Below the pieces are notes generated by a model. The model was not told where the DNA came from. It made no database searches and worked only from the letters and a program-made list of their open reading frames with translations. From Chitinophagales bacterium (lineage in GTDB: Bacteria > Bacteroidota > Bacteroidia > Chitinophagales > UBA2359): a stretch of DNA of 12,705 nucleotides. The DNA lies in the NCBI GenBank assembly GCA_020631035.1, contig JAHDIA010000069.1, positions 1-12,705 on the forward strand, given 5' to 3'. Of this stretch, positions 8,301-12,705 are shown piece after piece; positions within the stretch are counted from its first letter, which is position 1; each line of letters opens with the position of its first letter. The position numbers and the translations under genes were made by a program.

Positions 8301-9146
8301 ATTGTCCTCATCTAATACAGTATCTCTTTCAAGAATAATTTCATTTCTTTCAATTGATACTACCTCTCCTGTGTCCTCATCTACAAAATCCTCTATCCAA
8401 GTTTTGAGAACTCTTGCCGCTAGTTTGCTACCAATGAGTGTCTTTAGATTGGCTTCATTAATTTCTACTTCTTCAGCCATTCCAAAAAGGTCAAGTATTG
8501 CCTTATCCGTATCGTATCCAATTGCTCTTAGCAAAGTGGTTACAGGGAATTTTTTTCGACGATCAATGTAAGCATACATCACATTGTTGATGTCTGTAGC
8601 AAATTCAATCCAAGAACCTTTGAAAGGTATCACCCTTGCAGAGTAAATTTTGGTTCCATTAGGGTGGAAACTTTGTCCAAAGAATACCCCTGGAGAACGG
8701 TGCAATTGAGAAACAACGACTCTTTCTGCCCCATTGATTACAAAGGTGCCCTTAGGAGTCATATAAGGGATATTTCCCAGAAATACATCTTGAACAATTG
8801 TTTCAAAGTCTATATGTTCTTCATCATTACAGGAAAGTCTTAGCTTGGCTTTAAGTGGGACGCTATATGTCAGTCCTCTTGCTATACACTCTTCGATGGT
8901 ATAACGGGGAGGATCGATATAGTAGTCCAAAAATTCTAGCACAAAAATGTTTCGAGCATCGGAAATGGGAAAATTTTCCATAAACACTTTAAACAGTCCT
9001 TCATTAATTCTATTTTCAGGTGTTGTTTCTAACTGGAAAAAATCCTGAAAAGACTGAATTTGGATGTCCAAAAGGTTGGGATAATTTTCAAAAGCCGTAA
9101 TTTTGCCGAAGTTGACTCTTTTTTGTATTCTGTTGGCTGCTGACAT
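5334..9146 (-). CDS. rpoB: RNA polymerase beta subunit
   Basis: Beta forms one jaw of RNA polymerase and, with beta-prime, the active-site cleft. The 1270-residue length is typical for Bacteroidota, and the ATG at 9146 gives MSAANRIQKRVNFG, a normal family start. Landmarks include the lobe and protrusion regions; the rifampicin pocket at about residues 467-500 (GTSQLSQFLDQTNPLSEI, then THKRRISALGPGG); GYNFEDAIVISEK; KLAGRHGNKGIVAKI near residue 1055, which contributes active-site residues; and GGQRFGEMEVWALQAFGA near residue 1200. The usual resistance positions of the rifampicin pocket (Q, D, H, R and S of the Escherichia coli numbering 513, 516, 526, 529 and 531) are wild type, so sensitivity at the target is expected. 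The frame is intact over its whole length. There is no SD upstream of the start. Confidence 0.98.
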   Translation of the reverse strand: MSAANRIQKRVNFGKITAFENYPNLLDIQIQSFQDFFQLETTPENRINEGLFKVFMENFPISDARNIFVLEFLDYYIDPPRYTIEECIARGLTYSVPLKAKLRLSCNDEEHIDFETIVQDVFLGNIPYMTPKGTFVINGAERVVVSQLHRSPGVFFGQSFHPNGTKIYSARVIPFKGSWIEFATDINNVMYAYIDRRKKFPVTTLLRAIGYDTDKAILDLFGMAEEVEINEANLKTLIGSKLAARVLKTWIEDFVDEDTGEVVSIERNEIILERDTVLDEDNIELIRDTELKTILIQREELSGDFAIIYNTLQKDTSNSELEAVQHIYRQLRGTDPPDEETARGIIDKLFFSDKRYDLGEVGRYKINKKLSLEIDKETRVLTKEDIISMVKYLIQLCNQKAEIDDIDHLSNRRVRTVGEQLYAQFGVGLARMARTIRERMNVRDNEVFTPTDLINARTLSSVINSFFGTSQLSQFLDQTNPLSEITHKRRISALGPGGLSRERAGFEVRDVHYSHYGRLCTIETPEGPNIGLISTLCVHAKINKMGFIETPYRKVEEGKVDLSETAVLYMSAEEEDNKAICQANAELDQDGNFLTQRLKGRLQGEFPILPPDEVQYMDVAPNQIVGVSASLIPFLENDDANRALMGSNMQRQAVPLMQPQSPIVGTGIEKRVAKDSRMLLNAEGKGVVEYVDANKVVIRYERSDADRLISFEGDIKTYNLTKFRRTNQGTCINLKPIVRKGDEVDEGQILCEGYATQKGELALGRNLMVAFMPWKGYNFEDAIVISEKVVKEDIFTSIHIDEFTLDVRDTKLGEEELTNDIPNVSEEATKDLDENGIIRIGAHIKEGDILIGKITPKGESDPTPEEKLLRAIFGDKAGDVKDASLKVKPSVKGVVINKQLFARAKKDKDAKAREKKKLVILEKEHEDAIAEIRELLIKKLSALLQEQKSAGVGDLYGAELVPKGVRFSDRVLNDIDYSSVQPSGWTEDEELNENIKALLHNYNIKVNEEKGRYNREKFNISIGDELPAGVLKLAKVYVAKKRKLKVGDKLAGRHGNKGIVAKIVRQEDMPFLEDGTAVDIVLNPLGVPSRMNIGQIFETVLGWAGKELGEKYATPIFDGASLEEIESKISEASVPSLGVTYLLDGQTGEKFRQPATVGVIYMLKLAHMVDDKMHARSIGPYSLITQQPLGGKAQFGGQRFGEMEVWALQAFGAANILQELLTLKSDDIIGRAKAYEAIVKGENLPKPNIPESFNVLIHELRGLTLDVLFD

Positions 9147-9206
9147 ATTGAGAGCTTGTTGGGTTAAAAAAAGGGAATAACAGGTGTCCTATCTATTTTT
9201 ATTAGT

Positions 9207-9233
9207 CTAAAAGCTGTTTGGTTGCTAAAAGCT
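9207..9233 (-). repeat. AGCTTTTAG direct repeats in the rpoB leader
   Basis: On the minus strand AGCTTTTAG occurs twice, at 9225-9233 and 9207-9215, with an 18-nt period. An upstream AAAAGC (9246-9251) can pair with the GCTTTT of either copy, giving two mutually exclusive short stems. The pairs are only 6 bp and A/T-rich, so the structure is weak. Confidence 0.4.
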
Positions 9234-9245
9234 TCCATAATTCAT
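9225..9245 (-). other. Possible six-codon leader peptide in the rpoB leader
   Basis: An ATG at 9243-9245 opens the frame MNYGSF and ends in TAG at 9225-9227. A full AGGAG lies at 9254-9258, with an 8-nt spacer to the ATG, the classic SD distance. No confirmed start in this window has such a motif, so it stands out. It lies downstream of the T7 hairpin and upstream of rpoB by about 80 nt. Its stop codon falls inside the first of two AGCTTTTAG repeats. A frame this short can arise by chance, and Bacteroidota ribosomes rarely depend on SD pairing. Confidence 0.2.
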
Positions 9246-9274
9246 GCTTTTCTCTCCTAGCTTTGATAAAAGAC

Positions 9275-9328
9275 AAAAAAATCCGATGAGCTTACATATA
9301 CCTTTTAAAAGGTATGTAAAACTTATCG
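9275..9328 (-). terminator. Hairpin with T7 tract between rplL and rpoB (candidate attenuator)
   Basis: On the minus strand an imperfect hairpin spans 9328-9284, with arms CGAT/ATCG at the base, TTACA/TGTAA in the middle and TACCTTTT/AAAAGGTA at the top, interrupted by a 2-nt bulge and one mismatch zone. Two bases further on comes a run of seven T (9281-9275). This is the layout of an intrinsic terminator placed before rpoB. Since rpoB and rpoC have no other evident source of transcription except the candidate promoter next to it, partial read-through is expected, as at the rplL-rpoB attenuator of Escherichia coli. The top of the stem has no G:C-rich core, so efficiency may be low. Confidence 0.65.
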
Positions 9329-9336
9329 AATCCAGT

Positions 9337-9369
9337 CATAAGTATGTAACTACCAATGCTTTATGCAAA
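9337..9369 (-). promoter_or_regulatory. Candidate Bacteroidota-type promoter for rpoBC
   Basis: On the minus strand TTTG (9369-9366) is followed after 21 nt by TACTTATG (9344-9337), one base away from the Bacteroidota -7 consensus TAnnTTTG; the spacing matches the usual -33/-7 arrangement. It sits between the rplL terminator and the T7 hairpin. The start point would be near 9331, so the transcript would begin almost at the hairpin. Found by eye in an A/T-rich region, so a chance match is quite possible. Confidence 0.35.
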
Positions 9370-9416
9370 AATTAGGTTAATTACGTAATAAAAAAATGTC
9401 CTGATTTATATAATGC

Positions 9417-9450
9417 AAAAAAGGCATTAGGACTTTTTAGGTCCTATGCC
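9417..9450 (-). terminator. Intrinsic terminator after rplL
   Basis: On the minus strand GGCATAGGAC (9450-9441) pairs with GTCCTAATGCC (9433-9423) with a single bulged base, around a 7-nt loop, followed at once by six T (9422-9417). It starts 29 nt after the rplL stop. It should lower the amount of rpoBC message relative to the ribosomal stalk proteins, which cells need in larger amounts; L7/L12 is present in several copies per ribosome. Confidence 0.85.
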
Positions 9451-9478
9451 TGATTTATTATTATTTTTATTTGAAGTT

Positions 9479-9856
9479 TTACTTCAACTCTACTTCTGCT
9501 CCTGCTTCTTCTAATTGAGCCTTCATTGCTTCTGCTTCATCTTTAGAAACGCCTTCTTTTACAGGACCTGGAGCTCCATCAACGATGCCTTTAGCTTCTT
9601 TCAAGCCTAGGCCAGTCAAAGACTTAACCACTTTCACTACAGAAAGTTTAGCACCTCCTGGAGACTTCAAGATCACATCGAACTCTGTTTTTTCTTCAGC
9701 AGCTTCTCCGCCGCCACCTGGTCCAGCAGCTACAACCATAGGTGCAGCAGCAGCAGGTTCGATTCCATGTTCTTCTTTCAAAATCTCTGCCAATTCGTTT
9801 ACTTCTTTAACTGACAAGTTGACTAATTGTTCTGCAAATTCTTTTAAATCCGCCAT
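9479..9856 (-). CDS. rplL: Ribosomal protein L7/L12
   Basis: L7/L12 forms the multicopy flexible stalk that recruits elongation and initiation factors and stimulates their GTP hydrolysis. The 125-residue length is standard. The N-terminal dimerisation and L10-binding helices (residues 1-33, MADLKEFAEQLVNLS) are followed by an Ala/Gly-rich hinge (about 34-53, with GPGGGG). The globular factor-binding domain runs from EKTEFDVIL to the end, with the conserved GLGLKEAKGIVDGAPGPVKE. The gene follows rplJ by 134 nt, an unusually long gap for this pair, in which I see no clear promoter or terminator; only a weak ACAC/GTGT stem near 9922-9940. Downstream lies an intrinsic terminator. Confidence 0.98.
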   Translation of the reverse strand: MADLKEFAEQLVNLSVKEVNELAEILKEEHGIEPAAAAPMVVAAGPGGGGEAAEEKTEFDVILKSPGGAKLSVVKVVKSLTGLGLKEAKGIVDGAPGPVKEGVSKDEAEAMKAQLEEAGAEVELK

Positions 9857-9990
9857 TTTTAGTTGTGTTTTAAAAAATTGAAAAAACTTATTTATAGCGT
9901 GCGTAACAGTATTTTTGTTTTACACATTTAGAAAAAGTGTCATAAAAAAGAGACAGTTATGCCCAGATTACTTCACTTCTCCTGCACAGC

Positions 9991-10515
9991 TTAAGCTGCG
10001 TCTTTTTCAGACAAGGTTTTAAGGATACCTGCAATTTTACCACCAGCAGAAGATAGAGCTGAGATAACATTTTTAGCAGGCGATTGTAACAAACCAATGA
10101 TTTCACCAACCAATTCTTCTTTAGACTTCAAGTTAGCCAAGACCTTCAATTGGTCATCTCCCATAAACACATCTGAATCAATAGAAGCTGCCTTTAAGAT
10201 TGGTTTTTCATGATTTTTTCTAAACTCCTCAATCAGTTTAGCAGGAGCATTAGAGACGTTGGCAAACATAATAGATGTAGGCCCTTTTAAAGCATCATAT
10301 ACTCCTTCAAAATCTTTGTCTGATTGTTCCATTGCTTTGCGAATAAGTGTATTTTTAGCTACTCGCAATTCAATTTCTTTTTCAAAGCACAATCTTCTTA
10401 GATTGTTTACTTGCTCTACTGTCAAGGCAGAAGAGTCTGTTATATAAAAGAAGGAACCCTCATTAAACTTTTGAGTCAGTTCCTCAATAACACTTACTTT
10501 TTGTTCTTTTGTCAT
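9991..10515 (-). CDS. rplJ: Ribosomal protein L10
   Basis: L10 anchors L7/L12 dimers to the base of the stalk on 23S rRNA. The protein is 174 residues from MTKEQKVSVIEELTQKF. The N-terminal rRNA-binding domain contains LRVAKNTLIRKAM near residues 54-66 and KGPTSIMFA near residues 78-86. The C-terminal helix that binds L12 ends in ILKTLSEKDAA. The start is 36 nt after the rplA stop, too close for the long L10-binding leader known upstream of rplJ in Escherichia coli, so autogenous control must differ or be absent. The stop codon lies in a 12-bp palindrome, CAGCTTAAGCTG (9987-9998), probably by chance. Confidence 0.98.
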   Translation of the reverse strand: MTKEQKVSVIEELTQKFNEGSFFYITDSSALTVEQVNNLRRLCFEKEIELRVAKNTLIRKAMEQSDKDFEGVYDALKGPTSIMFANVSNAPAKLIEEFRKNHEKPILKAASIDSDVFMGDDQLKVLANLKSKEELVGEIIGLLQSPAKNVISALSSAGGKIAGILKTLSEKDAA

Positions 10516-10551
10516 TTTCTTACTTTTTCAGATTATGAACTACTCAAAAAA

Positions 10552-11247
10552 CTATACTACTGCCGCTTTAGCATCTACAGGGATCCCAGGACTCATAGTA
10601 CTAGCCATTGTAATACTTTTAAAGTACACTCCTTTGGCACTAGAAGGTTTCATTTTAGCTATTGTTTGTAACACTTCTTGTGCATTACCAACAAGTTGTT
10701 CAGGTGAGAAAGAAACTCTACCAACAGAACAGTGAATGATTCCAAACTTGTCTACTCTAAAAGATATTTTACCTTTTTTGACTTCTTTTACTGCACTAGC
10801 AACATCTTGAGTAATGGTACCTGTTTTAGGGTTCGGCATTAAGTTACGTGGTCCTAAGATACGTCCCAATTGACCAACTTTTGCCATTACATTAGGCGTT
10901 GCAATAACCACATCAATATCGGTCCAACCGCCTTTGATTTTTTGGACATATTCATCTAGTCCTACATAATCTGCTCCAGCATCTTTAGCTTCCTCTTCTT
11001 TATCTGGAGAACACATCACCAAAACTTTTTTTGATTTACCTGTTCCATTTGGAAGCGAAACAGTTCCTCTAAGCGCTTGGTCAGCTTTACGAGGATCAAC
11101 CCCCAACTTAATATGAAGGTCAACAGAGGCATCGAATTTAGTAAGATTTACTTCTTTAACCAATGCACAAGCTTCGTTAAGAGAATAAATTTTACCTTCT
11201 TCTATTTTCTCATTAGCCTCTTTTCTTTTTTTTGATAATTTTGCCAT
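10552..11247 (-). CDS. rplA: Ribosomal protein L1
   Basis: L1 binds helices 76-78 of 23S rRNA and helps release of the deacylated E-site tRNA. The protein is 231 residues, a full-length L1. It begins MAKLSKKRKEANEKIEEGK, includes the first-domain FDASVDLHIKLGVDPRKADQ (residues 38-57) and the signature LGRILGPRNLMPNPKTGTI (about residues 127-145), and returns to domain I with FRVDKFGIIHCSVGRVSF. In many bacteria L1 also represses its own operon by binding the mRNA. Here the 86-nt gap before rplA holds two perfect inverted repeats that could be such a site, but I cannot show the L1-binding sequence. Confidence 0.98.
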   Translation of the reverse strand: MAKLSKKRKEANEKIEEGKIYSLNEACALVKEVNLTKFDASVDLHIKLGVDPRKADQALRGTVSLPNGTGKSKKVLVMCSPDKEEEAKDAGADYVGLDEYVQKIKGGWTDIDVVIATPNVMAKVGQLGRILGPRNLMPNPKTGTITQDVASAVKEVKKGKISFRVDKFGIIHCSVGRVSFSPEQLVGNAQEVLQTIAKMKPSSAKGVYFKSITMASTMSPGIPVDAKAAVV

Positions 11248-11269
11248 AATTGTTACTAAAGGTTCTAAC

Positions 11270-11319
11270 GTTTATAAATATAAACTCCCTAAACGGGCAT
11301 AGCATAAGTACTATGCTAT
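11270..11319 (-). promoter_or_regulatory. Two short hairpins in the rplK-rplA gap
   Basis: ATAGCATA (11299-11306) pairs perfectly with TATGCTAT (11312-11319) around a 5-nt loop, and GTTTATA (11270-11276) pairs with TATAAAC (11279-11285) around a 2-nt loop. Neither is followed by a T tract in the direction of transcription, so they are not typical terminators. The second lies 23 nt before the rplA start and could affect its translation. Both are A/T-rich and thermally weak. Confidence 0.45.
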
Positions 11320-11333
11320 TTTCTTTTTTTGTT

Positions 11334-11792
11334 TTAAGCTTCCGCTTTTTCTGTTTCCCAAGGTGGAGTGCCCTCAACAACAAGTCCCATACTTCTTGCA
11401 GTACCAGCAACCATACGCATAGCCGATTCTACTTTAAAAGCGTTCAAGTCAGGCATTTTGATTTCTGCGATTTCTTTTACAAGATCCCAACCGATTTTAC
11501 CGACTTTGGTTCTGTTAGGTTCAGCAGATCCGCTTTTCAGTTTTGCCTTTTCTAGCAATAGTACTGCAGCAGGGGGAGTTTTAATGACAAAATCAAAAGA
11601 CTTGTCTTTATAGACAGTAATTACCACTGGTAAAACTTGTCCTTGTTTATCCTGTGTCCTAGCATTGAACTGCTTACAGAAGTCCATAATGTTGACTCCC
11701 TTCGCACCCAAAGCTGGTCCAACTGGAGGAGAAGGATTTGCCTGTCCACCTTTTATTTGTAGTTTTATAAAACCACCTATTTCTTTAGCCAT
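11334..11792 (-). CDS. rplK: Ribosomal protein L11
   Basis: L11 forms the base of the GTPase-associated centre together with 23S rRNA helices 43-44 and is needed for RelA sensing of uncharged tRNA. The protein is 152 residues. The N-terminal domain contains the Pro-rich signature QANPSPPVGPALGAKGVNI (residues 17-35), and the C-terminal rRNA-binding domain contains TRSQ-type sequence altered here to NRTKVGKIGWDLVKEIAEIK, then KMPDLNAF and the terminal VVAGTARSMG-like VAGTARSMGLVVEG. The last ten residues (PPWETEKAEA) are a short charged tail beyond the usual end. The start is 2 nt after the nusG stop, so translation is probably coupled. Confidence 0.98.
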   Translation of the reverse strand: MAKEIGGFIKLQIKGGQANPSPPVGPALGAKGVNIMDFCKQFNARTQDKQGQVLPVVITVYKDKSFDFVIKTPPAAVLLLEKAKLKSGSAEPNRTKVGKIGWDLVKEIAEIKMPDLNAFKVESAMRMVAGTARSMGLVVEGTPPWETEKAEA

Positions 11793-11794
11793 TT

Positions 11795-12358
11795 TTACGA
11801 TACTTTTTCAACCTGCATAAAATTTAATTCTACTGGCGTTCTTCTTCCAAAGATTTTCACCACTACTTTCAACTTTTTCTTATCCTCATATATTTCCTCT
11901 ACAGTTCCATTAAAATCGTTGAAAGGTCCGTCAATAATTTTGACTGTTTCATTCACCAAGAATGGTTCATTGGGGGCTTCGCCACCTCTTTCTCTCATTT
12001 CATCTACCTTACCCAACATTTTATTGGCATCATCGTCGTTCATTGCAATGGGATTGTCTCTACCAATAAAGCCAATCACCCCTGTATATGAACGAAAAGC
12101 TTGTATGACATCGACATCAACAAAGCCTTCATCAGCCAAAACAAAAATATACCCTGGATAAAGGGTCTTATCTTTAATAGATTTTTTTCCTTTGGTTATT
12201 TTGTAGACTTTTTCAGTGGGCATCAAAAGCTCTGTAATATTATTGGTCCATCCAGAACGCTGAATCTCTACCTCAAGATATTTTTTCAATTTGCGTTCTT
12301 GCCCACTGATTACCCTAAGGGTATACCACTTTTTACTTTTTGAACTTTTGTCACTCAT
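11795..12358 (-). CDS. nusG: Transcription elongation/antitermination factor NusG
   Basis: NusG binds the clamp helices of beta-prime and the beta gate loop to reduce pausing, and its KOW domain contacts Rho or ribosomal protein S10. The protein is 187 residues. After a short basic-polar leader (MSDKSSKSK) the NGN domain starts KWYTLRVISGQERKLKKYLE (residues 10-29) and includes LYPGYIFV near residue 66. The KOW domain is ETVKIIDGPFNDFNGTVEEI (about residues 137-156), with the usual Gly residues. The gene lies 22 nt after secE and 2 nt before rplK. The rpoC break described here falls in the same clamp helices that NusG binds. Confidence 0.98.
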   Translation of the reverse strand: MSDKSSKSKKWYTLRVISGQERKLKKYLEVEIQRSGWTNNITELLMPTEKVYKITKGKKSIKDKTLYPGYIFVLADEGFVDVDVIQAFRSYTGVIGFIGRDNPIAMNDDDANKMLGKVDEMRERGGEAPNEPFLVNETVKIIDGPFNDFNGTVEEIYEDKKKLKVVVKIFGRRTPVELNFMQVEKVS

Positions 12359-12380
12359 TGCTTAAAAGTCTATTTTTTGA

Positions 12381-12602
12381 TTACCCAAACAATTGGTATA
12401 TGTAAAACAAAATTCCTTTGAATATTGAATTTTCAGGATTTGCTCCAAAAAAGAAATCCATTAAAAAGACGATGAGTGCAATAATGATTGAGGCAATCAA
12501 AACTACTATAGAGCTATGTTGTAGCTCTGGCCATGTAGGCCAAGTAACTTTGTACAACAATTCATTGTACGACTCTTTGATATATAAACTTAATTTTTCC
12601 AT
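12381..12602 (-). CDS. secE: Preprotein translocase subunit SecE
   Basis: SecE is the small essential subunit that clamps SecY in the SecYEG channel of the inner membrane. The protein is 73 residues, the short single-helix form common outside gamma-proteobacteria. An amphipathic cytoplasmic helix with the family signature KVTWPTWPEL (residues 18-27) is followed by one transmembrane segment, about residues 32-53, rich in Ile/Val/Leu. The ATG at 12602 is the only start that leaves the helix complete. The gene lies 16 nt past the end of tRNA-Trp, so the tRNA is probably cut from the same transcript. Confidence 0.97.
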   Translation of the reverse strand: MEKLSLYIKESYNELLYKVTWPTWPELQHSSIVVLIASIIIALIVFLMDFFFGANPENSIFKGILFYIYQLFG

Positions 12603-12618
12603 GGTACTAGAAAATAAA

Positions 12619-12691
12619 CACGGGCGGCAGGGCTCGAACCTACGACCCCTGGTTTTGGAGACCAGTGCTCTACCAACTGAGCTACGCCCGT
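12619..12691 (-). tRNA. trnW: tRNA-Trp (anticodon CCA)
   Basis: A 73-nt cloverleaf on the minus strand. The acceptor stem is ACGGGCG/CGCCCGT (7 bp), the D arm GCTC...GAGC, the anticodon arm CTGGT-CTCCAAA-ACCAG with anticodon CCA, and the T arm GTAGG-TTCGAGC-CCTGC (one G-T pair). The discriminator base is G, as expected for Trp. The 3'-CCA is not encoded, since the next bases are TTT, and must be added after transcription. Its place just before secE is the usual Bacteroidota arrangement; tuf is expected beyond the right edge but is not visible here. Confidence 0.97.
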
Positions 12692-12705
12692 TTTTTATTT
12701 AAATT

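Noticed and set aside
9987..9998. 12-bp palindrome at the end of rplJ as an operator
   Set aside because: It is formed by the last codons and stop of rplJ, has no second copy, and needs no further explanation.

Overview
This window carries the minus-strand transcription/translation operon of a bacterium that is almost certainly a member of the Bacteroidota. In transcription order, right to left, it holds tRNA-Trp, secE, nusG, rplK, rplA, rplJ, rplL, rpoB and rpoC. The case for Bacteroidota rests on the gene order starting with tRNA-Trp directly before secE, a 1270-residue RpoB, an RpoC of about 1440 residues when its parts are joined, AT-rich DNA, A/T-rich start regions with no Shine-Dalgarno (SD) motif, and a possible TTTG/TAnnTTTG-type promoter. 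A Saprospiria-like lineage is possible but is only a guess.

Layout. At the right edge (12619-12691) is tRNA-Trp(CCA), only 16 nt upstream of secE. secE, nusG and rplK are packed tightly, with 2-22 nt gaps. rplK-rplA (86 nt), rplJ-rplL (134 nt) and rpoB-rpoC (127 nt) are separated by longer gaps, two of which hold perfect inverted repeats. The 332-nt rplL-rpoB gap is the regulatory centre of the window. It holds an intrinsic terminator just after rplL, a candidate promoter, a second hairpin with a T7 tract (candidate attenuator), and a six-codon open frame behind a good SD sequence, which is out of character for the other genes here. A strong terminator closes the operon 46 nt after rpoC. Beyond it lie a short region with nested inverted repeats, a small secreted protein of unknown function, and two perfect 56-nt copies of a hairpin-forming repeat at the left edge.

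How the genes work together. SecE is the small subunit of the SecYEG translocon. NusG joins RNA polymerase to ribosomes and Rho. L11, L1, L10 and L7/L12 build the L1 and L12 stalks of the ribosome. RpoB and RpoC are the catalytic subunits of RNA polymerase. The hairpins and terminators between rplL, rpoB and rpoC are in the right places to set the ratio of stalk proteins to polymerase.

Main anomaly. rpoC is not one open frame. The N-terminal 289 codons end at a TAG at 4337-4339, and the rest, including the catalytic NADFDGD motif, is in another frame. The break falls in the universally conserved clamp-helix sequence that normally reads RVI(N/I)RNNRLKRL. Restoring five bases (GTAAC) would rebuild that motif, and the loss is explained by a deletion between two AAC repeats. 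This is either an assembly or sequencing error, a real disabling mutation, or a recoded or split beta-prime subunit. Sequence alone cannot decide, but an error is the most likely.
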